This document shows positions 32,886 through 41,206 of a DNA stretch of 64,000 nucleotides, in pieces. The DNA lies in contig NZ_JBGSQX010000146.1 of the NCBI RefSeq assembly GCF_041737845.1, positions 1 to 64,000 on the forward strand, written 5' to 3'. Positions within the stretch are counted from its first letter, which is position 1. Each line of letters begins with the position of its first letter. The stretch comes from Desulfococcus sp041737845 (GTDB lineage Bacteria; Desulfobacterota; Desulfobacteria; Desulfobacterales; Desulfococcaceae). A program made the position numbers and the translations under genes. The notes under the pieces were generated by a model. It was not told the DNA's origin and did not search any database. It was given only the letters and a program-made list of their open reading frames with translations.

Positions 32886-35800
32886 TCATTTTCTGGAGAA
32901 CAGATCCAATTGAATGCTTCGCTTCGGCTGGAAGGATCCGCCTGTCTCCCGCCGGTCGATCAAGTGGCGGGAGATGTCCGAAACAAACGGGGAGAGACGT
33001 CTTTTTTCGGATTTTCCATGGATCAACCGGGTTCCTGCGCAGGAAAGAAACAGGGCATCCATGGCGCGGGTCATGCCGACATAGAAGATCCGCCGCTCCT
33101 CTTCCACGTTTTCGCATCGGTTTTCCCGGTTTTTGAAAGGAAGAAATCCGTCTTCGCACCCGACGATAAAAACCACCGGAAATTCGAGGCCCTTGGATGC
33201 GTGGAAGGTCGCCAGGGTTACTTTCTGGGCGGCGTCGTCACGGGCGTCGGCATCGGCGTCCAGGGCGGCCATGTCGAAAAAATCCGCGCCGCTCTCGGCC
33301 GAAATGCCCGCCGCCCTGTGAAGCAGGCGCTTCATCGCCTCGGTTCTGTCCGGGGAGGACGCGATCCTCTCCTGCAGCACGGTGTGCTCCTTCAGGTGGA
33401 TCAGGGCCGCTTGGGGCGGCTTTCCCAGAATGGCGCCCCGCAATTCCCCCAGCGTCTCCTTCATCGCCCTAAGGCGATGTTTCACCGCCGGGGGCATGTC
33501 ATCCGGCGGGCGGTTCTCATCCCAGAGCAACGCGCTCATGGAAACATCCCGATCATAGAACCAGGCCTTGAAGGCGCGAAGGGTCTCTTTTTGCCACCCG
33601 AGGCCGGGAAGCAGGCAGACGCGTTCAAAATCGTTCAGAATTCCTCTCCCGGAAAGGAGCTTGTAGAGCGACATCAGCTCCCGCACCCCCGGCTGCCCGT
33701 ATATCTTGTCGCGATGGGCCATCTGGCAGGGAATCCCCGCTTTTTCAAAGGTTTCGAGGAAGATGCTTCCCTGGGCGTGGCTTCGATAGAGCACGGCGAA
33801 ATCGGAGAAGGCGCGGTCCTTTTCATTCGGCCGCCCGTCGCCGGGACCGAAGTCGATGGCGGAAAAGCCGAAACCGCCGACCATGGATTCGATCAGCCTG
33901 CCGACGGCGACGGCCTCGCTTCTGTCGGTGGGCGCCTCCATGACCGTGAGGGTTTTCATCCCTTGGATCTCCGAGTAGGCGCGGACCCCGGGCGCGTTGA
34001 GGCTGTGGCGGCGGATCATATGATGGGCGGCCTCCAGGATGGCTTCCACGGAACGGTAGTTCCGGCTCAGGTGGATAACCCGGCTGCCGGGGTAGTCGTC
34101 CATGAAGCGCTGAAAGTATGCGACATCGGCGCCCCGAAACCCGTAGATGGACTGATCCGGATCCCCGATGACAAAAAGTTCTCTGCCGTCATCCGGACAC
34201 AGGGTCCGGATGAGCCGGTATTGGGCGGGGTTGACGTCCTGATACTCGTCAACCAAGACATGCCGGAAGCGGTCGACGAGATGCCGGCGGAAACGGGGGT
34301 CCGCCTCGAGGCGCCGAACCGTTTCCATGATGAGGTCGTCGCAGTCCATCAGCCCTTCGGCCGCGAGCATCCTCTGGTAGGTCCGGTAGACCCCTCTGAA
34401 GTTTGGGGCGGCGTCCGCCTCCGCGAGATGGGCGTGGGCATCTTCCGGCCCCAGAAGGTATTGCTTGGCCCGGGATATCCACTCCGAAACCCGTCGGACC
34501 GGGAGACTGCCGGGGGGAAGCGGCCGGGCATGTCTGTCGAAAGCCGCCTGGATCAGGAGCTGCCTGTCGGGCTCGTCGATGATGGCGCGGGGCGCTGCGC
34601 CGGCCTCCCTCAACATGGCGGAACAGAAGCCGTGGAAGGTCCCGATGGCGGGCAATTCTTGCAGGGGCTCCGGCATCGGCGGCAGGAGGGCCTTCAGCCG
34701 GGTTTTCATCTCCCGGGCGGCCTTGTTGGTGAAGGTGACGGCCAGGATGTTCCCGGGGGAAATGTTGCGGACCGCCATGAGATGGGTGATGCGATGGGTG
34801 AGGGTCCGCGTCTTTCCGGTACCCGGCCCCGCGATGATCAGGAGGGGGCCCCCCTGGTGGCGGACGGCCGACGCCTGAGCGTCATTGAGCCCGCTCAGGC
34901 TGAAAGGACCGGATGTCCCGGGCGAAGCCGGCCGCGCCTCCACGGGCTTCGCACCCTCTCCGATCGATGATTCCCCTGCCCTGCCGGGGCTTGGCTGCCG
35001 GGGAATCCGTGGAGATGCTTTTTCCGCGGGCGGGCGCTTCGGCCTCCCCTGAAAGAAGAGGGTCTGCTGGCCCTTGAGGGCCTCCTTTTCCCCTTCCTCG
35101 AAGACCCGTATGCGACCGTATTCGCCGTCAAATCCAGGGGAAATATGAACGCGGCCCCGGCGCATGCGATGGACGGCCTCCCCCAGGAGCGGGATGCCGG
35201 CCTGATGGATGACATCGATGGGGCAGTCCTTCAGGATATGAAGTTCCGGGCCGAGGTGATGGATCGCCTTTTCACAGTCGCGCGCCACCTTCTGGCTTTT
35301 CACTCCTGCGCCGCATATTTCGGAGAGGATCTCCGTCAGGGGAATGAGATGGTGGCTGGGGGGCCTGTCCGGAATGACCGTGCCCTCCGGCCGGTCGGCC
35401 AGGGACTCGACGCGATGCAGAACCCCCAATGTCATGGGCGCGCCGCATTCCGGGCAGCGGTATCCGGTCTTGGCCCCCTCCGACGGATGACGCCACACCC
35501 TGCATTTGCGATGACCATCCATGTGGTACTTCCCTTCCTCGGGATACATGTCGATGGTCCCCAGGCATCGGGCCGTGTCTCCCGAGGCGAGGGCGTCCCG
35601 CAGCCCGGAAAAGGAGAGGTCCGCATCCAGGATGTTTGCATTTCTCCCCAGGTTCGACGGGGAGTGGGCATCGGAATTGGAGACGAGGGTCCGGCCGTCC
35701 AGTTCGGACACCCGCCAGTTCATGGGGGGGTCTGAAGACAGGCCGGTTTCCACGGCGAATATCCTGTCGGAAAGATCCTCGAAACAGGATGCCAGGGAGT

Positions 35801-36338
35801 CGAACCCCGACCTGGACCCCAGAAGTGAAAACCAGGGCGTCCAGATGTGGGCCGGTATCAGGAAGGCCTCTTCCGAGCATTCCAGCAGGGTCTCCAGGAG
35901 GTTCCTGGCATCCAGGCCCAGGATCGGCCTGCCGTCCGACCGGATATTGCCGATGGCGTCCAGCCGGGTGTTGAGGGTTTCGGCAATCTCGAAGCTCGGA
36001 ACATAGATAAGGTTATGGTTTTTCCGGGTAGTTGCGTTTTTTTTGTAGATATTGCTGATCTCGCTCTCCAGGATGAAGCGGACCGATCCGGGGCAGGATG
36101 CGGGGAGCTCGGCATCGCAGCCTCGACGGATGTCGTCCCTCAATGCGAACAATCCCGGTTCGGCCGGGACCAGCTTTTCCCGGAGCTCTTGAAACCAGAC
36201 CGGATGGGTGAAATCCCCCGTGGCGACAAGGGTGATCCCCTTGCGTCTGGCGCTGATGTAAAGCCCTTCCAAATCGAGGTTTCTGGCGGTCGCGCGCGAA
36301 TACCTGGAGTGAACATGCAGGTCTGCAATGAATTTCAT
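32886..36338 (-). CDS. PHP-domain / UvrD-Rep-type helicase fusion
   Basis: A 1150-residue protein. Residues about 1-290 are a PHP metallo-phosphoesterase-like domain (FIADLHVHSRYSRATARN, VATGDFTHP, SNSDAHSPSNLGRN). About 290-330 hold a Cys4-type zinc-ribbon-like segment (RKCRVW ... RCPECGAP). About 480-1150 form a superfamily-1A helicase: Walker A IAGPGTGKTRTL, AVTFTNKAAREMK, DEYQDVNPAQ, GDPDQSIYGFRGAD, HLSRNYRS, ATFHASKGLEF and VGMTRAMDAL. All helicase motifs look intact. Coupling of a nuclease- or phosphatase-like PHP unit to a 3'-5' DNA helicase suggests DNA repair. Its ATG overlaps the coaE stop by four bases. Confidence 0.93.
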   Translation of the reverse strand: MKFIADLHVHSRYSRATARNLDLEGLYISARRKGITLVATGDFTHPVWFQELREKLVPAEPGLFALRDDIRRGCDAELPASCPGSVRFILESEISNIYKKNATTRKNHNLIYVPSFEIAETLNTRLDAIGNIRSDGRPILGLDARNLLETLLECSEEAFLIPAHIWTPWFSLLGSRSGFDSLASCFEDLSDRIFAVETGLSSDPPMNWRVSELDGRTLVSNSDAHSPSNLGRNANILDADLSFSGLRDALASGDTARCLGTIDMYPEEGKYHMDGHRKCRVWRHPSEGAKTGYRCPECGAPMTLGVLHRVESLADRPEGTVIPDRPPSHHLIPLTEILSEICGAGVKSQKVARDCEKAIHHLGPELHILKDCPIDVIHQAGIPLLGEAVHRMRRGRVHISPGFDGEYGRIRVFEEGEKEALKGQQTLFFQGRPKRPPAEKASPRIPRQPSPGRAGESSIGEGAKPVEARPASPGTSGPFSLSGLNDAQASAVRHQGGPLLIIAGPGTGKTRTLTHRITHLMAVRNISPGNILAVTFTNKAAREMKTRLKALLPPMPEPLQELPAIGTFHGFCSAMLREAGAAPRAIIDEPDRQLLIQAAFDRHARPLPPGSLPVRRVSEWISRAKQYLLGPEDAHAHLAEADAAPNFRGVYRTYQRMLAAEGLMDCDDLIMETVRRLEADPRFRRHLVDRFRHVLVDEYQDVNPAQYRLIRTLCPDDGRELFVIGDPDQSIYGFRGADVAYFQRFMDDYPGSRVIHLSRNYRSVEAILEAAHHMIRRHSLNAPGVRAYSEIQGMKTLTVMEAPTDRSEAVAVGRLIESMVGGFGFSAIDFGPGDGRPNEKDRAFSDFAVLYRSHAQGSIFLETFEKAGIPCQMAHRDKIYGQPGVRELMSLYKLLSGRGILNDFERVCLLPGLGWQKETLRAFKAWFYDRDVSMSALLWDENRPPDDMPPAVKHRLRAMKETLGELRGAILGKPPQAALIHLKEHTVLQERIASSPDRTEAMKRLLHRAAGISAESGADFFDMAALDADADARDDAAQKVTLATFHASKGLEFPVVFIVGCEDGFLPFKNRENRCENVEEERRIFYVGMTRAMDALFLSCAGTRLIHGKSEKRRLSPFVSDISRHLIDRRETGGSFQPKRSIQLDLFSRK

Positions 36339-36970
36339 GCGTTACGTTCCGATTTGGCTCGGTCCACGGGAACGGACTGTTTCAACAGCGCATACACCTC
36401 AAGGCTCCTTGACCGCGTCTGGTCAAGGGTTCCGGAATTGTCGATCAGGATATCCGCCCGTTTTTTTTTCTCTTCAATGGAAATCTGACTGCGGATTCGC
36501 GCCATGGCATCCGCTTCGGACAAATGGTTTCGTTCCATGAGGCGGGCGATTTGAAGGGGCTCCGGGATGTAGACCACAATGATTCTGGGCAGCCGGTGGT
36601 GCATGCCGGCCTCAAAAAGCAGGGGGATATCCTGGATGACAACGGCATCGGGGTCGGCCTCCTGAATTTTTTTCATCTGATCCGCCATGCCTTCGAAGAC
36701 GAATGGATGCACGATCTGGTTCAATGTCTCCTTCCGGCCGGCATCGTGAAAAATGATCCGCCCCAGTTTTTCCCGGTGGATCTCTCCATCCTCCTGGAGG
36801 ATCTCCCTTCCAAATGATTCGACGATGTTCCGCCATGCCGGGAGCCCCTGGCGGACCGCATCGCGGGCGATGCGGTCCGCATCGATGATGACGGCGCCCG
36901 CCTGTCTGAGAAATGCCGCCACCGTCGTCTTGCCGGTCGCAATCCCTCCCGTAAGGCCTGCAATGATCAT
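36335..36970 (-). CDS. coaE: dephospho-CoA kinase
   Basis: Phosphorylates dephospho-CoA in the last step of coenzyme A synthesis. The P-loop GLTGGIATGKTTVA is at the N-terminus, then DADRIARDAV (substrate binding) and VVIQDIPLLFEAGMH (lid). The start at 36970 places the P-loop at the normal distance; eight more residues upstream are possible but unconserved. At 211 residues it has the usual length. It is coupled to the helicase gene. Confidence 0.95.
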   Translation of the reverse strand: MIIAGLTGGIATGKTTVAAFLRQAGAVIIDADRIARDAVRQGLPAWRNIVESFGREILQEDGEIHREKLGRIIFHDAGRKETLNQIVHPFVFEGMADQMKKIQEADPDAVVIQDIPLLFEAGMHHRLPRIIVVYIPEPLQIARLMERNHLSEADAMARIRSQISIEEKKKRADILIDNSGTLDQTRSRSLEVYALLKQSVPVDRAKSERNA

Positions 36971-37095
36971 ATGTGCTTCTCCAGAACCCGACAATGCAAA
37001 TCAATGGGATTTTCATAGAGGGCTTTTGCGGTTTTGGCAAGGGCCAAAGAAGATCAGAGATTATGAGAGTTAATTATTGACAAGATGGGAAAGGT

Positions 37096-37341
37096 ATGAC
37101 TAATGTTTCAGTCAAAATAAAAGTAATAACGCCAACTGGAATCCCATGCCCGCAGGGGCTGGAGAGGTTTATGAAAAAGCTGCGGAAATGCATCCCTCCA
37201 GACTTTAGCCCGAAAGAGATAAGGTTTTTCGAGAGGTTGAATGAAGACGGATCGAAGCTGTCCGAATATCGCCGTTTTTTCAATATCACCATGCTGATCG
37301 GCGTGACCTGGGGGCTGGTGTTCCTGTCGACGGTGATCTGA
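37096..37341 (+). CDS. 81-residue protein with C-terminal transmembrane helix
   Basis: Not a family I can name. It has a soluble, basic and Pro-containing N-terminus (VKIKVITPTGIPCPQGLERF), a charged middle (IRFFERLNEDGSKLSEY) and one hydrophobic helix at the end (ITMLIGVTWGLVFLSTVI), so it looks tail-anchored. A GGGAAAGGT ribosome site precedes the ATG. It sits alone on the plus strand between minus-strand genes. Confidence 0.55.
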   Translation: MTNVSVKIKVITPTGIPCPQGLERFMKKLRKCIPPDFSPKEIRFFERLNEDGSKLSEYRRFFNITMLIGVTWGLVFLSTVI

Positions 37342-37514
37342 TGCGTCTCGTCCCAATGGGCGCGACGTAGCCCTCCGGCCGAAAATGCCGGCAGCGGCGT
37401 CGCCTGTCGACCGCCGATCCGTGCACACTGCCTTGCCCCAAACATTGTTCACCGGGAGGCTGTCAACCACCCCTGAGCCGCCGCCTTCCCCCGACTGTCC
37501 GGTTTGCGATCCCC

Positions 37515-38597
37515 TCAGCCCTGTTTGTGTTTTGAGAAGGTCGGAATCAGCGTCTGGGTTTTCCGAACCCCCGGAACCTTCCGGATGTGTTTGTAGACAA
37601 AGTAGCCGATCACTTCCGAGTCGGAGCTGAGCCAGTCCCGTTCCATGACGATTTTTACGATGAGATCAAACTCGCCCGGAACATCGTAGATTTCCGTCAC
37701 CTCCTCGAGGGCAAAGATCTTCTCCATGATTTTGTATTCCTCTCCGGCCTTGACCGAAATCAATACGAACGCCGTCATGAGGTGCTTCATTTCCGGAAAT
37801 TCAAACCCTTGCTGGTTGGCCATTTTCGCCCGAAACTCCTCCATGTTTTTCGGAATGATCTGATCCAGGCCGATGCCGTAGCGCCGATCTCTCCCTTTTT
37901 TCCATTGATGAAGGGAGATATAGGCATACAGGTCGGCTATCGTCCGGTTCTGAAATGCCGCGGGCAGATGACTTTTTTCGATAATCGAGACAAACGGCAG
38001 AAAAACGGTCTTATGCCAGTCTTTCGCGGCGTCTTGAAACGAAACCGGATTTTCATGGATCGCCGTGAGGGACGCCTGATGTTCGCCGATCTGCTCCAGC
38101 AGATAGGCATACTGGCCGACCTCCGTCAGTTCAATCGGGGATGTGATCCCTGTTTTTTCCATGAAATCGACTTTTTCCCGGTAGAGAATGTTCTCAATGG
38201 TTTTCCGGGAAGGGAGGAATTCAAGGATATGGGCGTGGATGGTCTTCCATCCCCGTTCCTTTGCAACGGAAACGCGGTGGTTGCCGTCAACGATATAGTA
38301 TTCGTCCTTGATCTGGTAAAGGGTAATCGGCGGCAGCGGCTTGCCGTCACGGACCGCCTGTTTGACTTTCATCAGCCGCTCGGAGGGGAGTCCGGTTTTC
38401 AGCCGAAACCGATTATCGAAATCCTGATACCGTCCCACGCTTCCGACGATCTTGTCCACTTCGACTTCCCTTAACCCCAGATCCCGGGTGTCGAAGGCCT
38501 CTTCATTTTCCTGATCTTCCCTGAAGCTTTTCAGTTCATTTTTCTGGCGCCGATTCTTTAAAACCGTGAGAAGGCTGTCAAATATTTTATTTTTCAT
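37515..38597 (-). CDS. ParB-like domain / DUF4032-like / Lrp-AsnC ligand-domain fusion
   Basis: A 360-residue multidomain protein. Residues about 40-130 carry a ParB/sulfiredoxin-like motif (LPPITLYQIKDEYYIVDGNHRVSVA), which in ParB and Srx binds a nucleotide. The middle (about 140-265) resembles DUF4032 (AKDWHKTVFLPFVSIIE; TIADLYAYISLHQ). Residues about 270-355 match the Lrp/AsnC ligand-binding (RAM) fold (TAFVLISVKAGEEYKIM ... VPGEFDLIVKIVME). No DNA-binding helix-turn-helix is present. It may be a nucleotide- and ligand-sensing regulator. The phosphoesterase gene upstream overlaps its start by 11 bases. Confidence 0.7.
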   Translation of the reverse strand: MKNKIFDSLLTVLKNRRQKNELKSFREDQENEEAFDTRDLGLREVEVDKIVGSVGRYQDFDNRFRLKTGLPSERLMKVKQAVRDGKPLPPITLYQIKDEYYIVDGNHRVSVAKERGWKTIHAHILEFLPSRKTIENILYREKVDFMEKTGITSPIELTEVGQYAYLLEQIGEHQASLTAIHENPVSFQDAAKDWHKTVFLPFVSIIEKSHLPAAFQNRTIADLYAYISLHQWKKGRDRRYGIGLDQIIPKNMEEFRAKMANQQGFEFPEMKHLMTAFVLISVKAGEEYKIMEKIFALEEVTEIYDVPGEFDLIVKIVMERDWLSSDSEVIGYFVYKHIRKVPGVRKTQTLIPTFSKHKQG

Positions 38598-39186
38598 TGA
38601 TCTCCAATAAAAAGTAGCCGACGGTGTTGATAACCCGGGTATTTTTCACGATTCGGATTCGTTCTGAGGGATCATTGAAATGAGCATGAATATGGCCGTG
38701 GATAAAATATCTGGGCGAAAAACGATCAATCAGGTGATGGAAGCTCCTGAAACCCCTGTGACAGAGATCTTCGGCATCACCAATGTAACGCGGCGGAGCA
38801 TGGGTGATGATGATATCCACACCGCGCCACCACCATAATTTGGGCCATATCCTGAATATTTTTTTTTTCATCTGGGTATCGGTATATTGAATTGGATTGC
38901 CGTTATACCACCTGGAGCCCTCCAATCCGAGTATGCGCAGGTTATTGAATCGAATCAGCTGAGAATCAATGTTATTGCAGTTTAGAGGGGGAGATTCGGC
39001 ATATCTGATATCATGGTTTCCCCTGACGTAATATAAGGGCGAATCGATCCGTGACGATAAAAAAGAAAGGTACTCCGGTTGAAGATCGCCACACGACAAA
39101 ATAAGATCGATATCCTTAAATAGTTCTGGATTGAATTTATTATAAAGAACAGGCTCAATATAGTCTGATACGCTCAATATTTTCAT
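38587..39186 (-). CDS. calcineurin-like metallophosphoesterase
   Basis: A two-metal phosphoesterase of 199 residues. The usual first motif DxH is degenerate (SVSDYIEP: Asp present, His replaced). The others are good: SCGDLQPE, YVRGNHDIRY, IITHAPPR and FIHGHIHAHF. Loss of the first-motif His is seen in some members and would affect one metal ligand. The start at 39186 is chosen because the domain begins there. The codon use is AT-rich relative to most of the window. It is coupled to the ParB-like fusion, hinting at a shared nucleotide substrate or signal. Confidence 0.8.
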   Translation of the reverse strand: MKILSVSDYIEPVLYNKFNPELFKDIDLILSCGDLQPEYLSFLSSRIDSPLYYVRGNHDIRYAESPPLNCNNIDSQLIRFNNLRILGLEGSRWYNGNPIQYTDTQMKKKIFRIWPKLWWWRGVDIIITHAPPRYIGDAEDLCHRGFRSFHHLIDRFSPRYFIHGHIHAHFNDPSERIRIVKNTRVINTVGYFLLEINEK

Positions 39187-39242
39187 ATGTGTATAATATT
39201 CATTCAATGGAATAAATATAAAAGATTCATGTCTAAGCTATT

Positions 39243-39461
39243 TTAGTCTTCCAAAATAGACTTAATGCCATTTTTTTCCATATCATCCATGGACATATCA
39301 TTATATCTCTTTATAAAGCTTTCAATGGCGACTTGAAGCATATCTTCGATGGATAATTCAAATTCTATGGACATTTTCTTGAATTCTTTGAGTTGTCGCT
39401 TATTGAGCGTAACGGACAATCTTCCAGATTCTGGTGTAATATGGTATTTGGTTCGTGCCAT
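39243..39461 (-). CDS. short ribbon-helix-helix-like protein
   Basis: A 72-residue basic protein. A beta-strand (SGRLSVTLNKRQLKEF) followed by two helices matches the ribbon-helix-helix (CopG/Arc) layout, and the acidic tail (DDMEKNGIKSILED) is like antitoxin C-termini. No toxin gene lies adjacent. I chose the ATG at 39461 (MARTKYHI); the frame from 39503 adds residues unlike the family. It is divergent from the recombinase gene and is a natural candidate to bind the palindromes between them. Confidence 0.55.
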   Translation of the reverse strand: MARTKYHITPESGRLSVTLNKRQLKEFKKMSIEFELSIEDMLQVAIESFIKRYNDMSMDDMEKNGIKSILED

Positions 39462-39711
39462 TGCAAATCTCCATTTGAAATTATATATGGAAAGCCATGG
39501 CAACCGATATCATATTAATAGCCCATATTCAATTAATGATGCGTTGGTTTTGATTTAAGGTGGAAAAAAATATTACCCCCGTTTTTGGATACGGTTTGTG
39601 CTGTAAATTATTTCAAAATTATAGCAAGATTAATCTACTAAACATGAATCGAACGAATATAATGAGATAAATAACATAAATTGCAGAAAACGAAGGCTCC
39701 GGCAGACAAAA

Positions 39712-39736
39712 TATTGCACAATATGTAAATATTGTG
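39712..39736. promoter_or_regulatory. operator-like palindromes, left copy
   Basis: TATTG-CA-CAATA (39712-39723) overlaps the perfect dyad CACAATAT-GTAA-ATATTGTG (39717-39736). The first is the exact reverse complement of the copy at 39820-39831. Confidence 0.45.
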
Positions 39737-39814
39737 ATATTTTTGAACCCACTTGACACGATTCCGGGGCAGGTCTTCCTATGGCATCGGAAAAAATAAC
39801 GCCGCCTGGAGGGA

Positions 39815-39843
39815 TTGACTATTGTGCAATAATAGAATATAAA
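39815..39843 (+). promoter_or_regulatory. promoter of the recombinase gene with embedded operator-like site
   Basis: TTGACT and TATAAA with the optimal 17-base spacer. The spacer contains TATTG-TG-CAATA (39820-39831), the inverted copy of the left site, so a protein bound there would block RNA polymerase. Confidence 0.55.
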
Positions 39844-39902
39844 GCATGTATAAATATAGATTTTGTATCATAAATTGCTTTAAATTTAAAATAACGACAG
39901 AT

Positions 39903-40832
39903 ATGGCCATGAAAAACTCCTTTCAACCTGAAAAAGATCATACGGTGCATGAAGCTATAAATGGCTATTTGGATGAAAAAATAGGTATTGGCTCTTTAAG
40001 TAAAACATCGGTGATAAACAGGAGATATGAGCTAAACAGGTTTGAAAAATTTTGTAAAGAGAATAAGATATGCAAACCATCAAATATACATAAAAATTTA
40101 ATAATATCCTATTTAAAATCCCTTAAAATCTCAAATTCCTCAAAATTGAGCATTATATATGTATTAACCGGTTTCATGGATTATTTGGTGGATCAAGGCC
40201 TTATTGTTGAAAATATTGCATCTTTAATTGCTAAGCCCAAAATATATCCTCCAGCCTTTGATTATCTCAGTTATAGTGAACTTGAGAGGGTTTATCAGGT
40301 TACTGCTCAAAAAACCGGAAAAAAAACTGTCGATCGAAATTTATTATTAATAAGTCTATTTACAGACATTTGCCTTCGTGTATCTGAATCTATTCAGTTA
40401 AAGCTATCTGATGTTCGCTTAGATGCAAAAGAGTTATGGATCACGCGAAAACGCAATAAGGTCGATAAAATACCATTAAATGAAGATTTGGTGAAAAAGT
40501 TTCTAAGATGGTATGATGTTCGGGTTGAGTATAAAGGGAGTGAAACGGACTGGGTTTTTCTATCCAGTCATGGAAAACCGCTGAAACCTCGACAGGTGCA
40601 TTATATCGTCAGCAACGCCCTTGAACATGCGGGAATCATCAAAAGAAAGCACGGACCCCACCTGCTGCGGCATTCCGGTGCCAGCTTGAAAGCCCAACTG
40701 GGGGAGAATTTGATCATGATTCAATACCTCTTGGGCCATGAAAATTTGAACACCACCCGAAGATACCTTCATTTCAACTGGGACGACCTCAAGGAAATGG
40801 TGGAAAGAAGCCCGATCCTGGGGAATAAATAG
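39903..40832 (+). CDS. tyrosine recombinase / phage-type integrase
   Basis: A 309-residue XerD-like recombinase. The N-terminal SAM-like DNA-binding domain (about 20-110; YELNRFEKFCKENK) is followed by the catalytic domain with Arg159 in CLRVSES, a Lys in RKRNKVDK, His253-x-x-Arg256 in HLLRHSG, His279 in LGHENLNTTRR and nucleophile Tyr288 in RRYLHF. All five signature residues are present. I placed the start at 39903 (MAMKNS); the frame opens earlier at 39846. The first two thirds are AT-rich and the last third matches the host composition, a sign of mosaic origin. No phage or transposon cargo is seen. Confidence 0.85.
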   Translation: MAMKNSFQPEKDHTVHEAINGYLDEKIGIGSLSKTSVINRRYELNRFEKFCKENKICKPSNIHKNLIISYLKSLKISNSSKLSIIYVLTGFMDYLVDQGLIVENIASLIAKPKIYPPAFDYLSYSELERVYQVTAQKTGKKTVDRNLLLISLFTDICLRVSESIQLKLSDVRLDAKELWITRKRNKVDKIPLNEDLVKKFLRWYDVRVEYKGSETDWVFLSSHGKPLKPRQVHYIVSNALEHAGIIKRKHGPHLLRHSGASLKAQLGENLIMIQYLLGHENLNTTRRYLHFNWDDLKEMVERSPILGNK

Positions 40833-40876
40833 AATACATGGTCGCTTTTAGCGAGGCTACGGAGGATTGTGATCGT

Positions 40877-41206
40877 ATGGAGAACCGTTTGATGCAGCTT
40901 GCAGGATTTCAGAAAAAATATTTGAGAGGCCTGGCGCACGGGGCAAAGCCAGTCGTTTATGTGGGGCACCAGGGCCTAACCGATGCCGTCATCCGCGCTG
41001 CGAATGAGGCATTGAACGTCCATGAACTCATCAAGATCAAATTTATCGATTTCAAGGAGAAATCGCAGAAGGCAACCCTCTCCAGTGAGATCGAGCGGCA
41101 GACCGGATCCGCGCTCGTCGGAATGATAGGCCATATCGGCGTGTTTTATCGCCGGCATGAAGATCCCGAGCGCCGGAGGATCTCCCTGCCGGAACGGGGC
41201 CGCTAA
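40877..41206 (+). CDS. yhbY: YhbY/CRM-domain RNA-binding protein
   Basis: A 109-residue protein with one CRS1-YhbY (CRM) domain: LAGFQKKYLRGLAHGAKPVV, VGHQGLTDAVIRAANEAL, the KIKF strand, and a final IGHIGVFYRRHEDPERRRI. The family associates with pre-50S ribosomes. GGAGG lies 11 bases ahead of the ATG at 40877, which fits the usual N-terminus. It converges on the amidase gene and overlaps its end by four bases. Confidence 0.88.
   Translation: MENRLMQLAGFQKKYLRGLAHGAKPVVYVGHQGLTDAVIRAANEALNVHELIKIKFIDFKEKSQKATLSSEIERQTGSALVGMIGHIGVFYRRHEDPERRRISLPERGR

Larger units (their letters stand above)
39462..39902. other. AT-rich divergent control region
   Basis: A 441-base non-coding stretch between the RHH-like gene (minus) and the recombinase gene (plus). 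It holds two copies of TATTGnnCAATA, an extra dyad CACAATAT-GTAA-ATATTGTG overlapping the first copy, a good promoter for the recombinase and a GC-rich patch near 39760-39815 that contrasts with the surrounding AT-rich DNA. Confidence 0.5.

Noticed and set aside
32814..34970. 718-codon open frame opposite the PHP-UvrD gene
   Set aside because: Antisense shadow of intact helicase motifs; no domain of its own.
39712..39831. Toxin-antitoxin pair around the RHH-like gene
   Set aside because: No small partner gene on the same strand within 300 bases; the neighbour is a phosphoesterase with its own start and different spacing.
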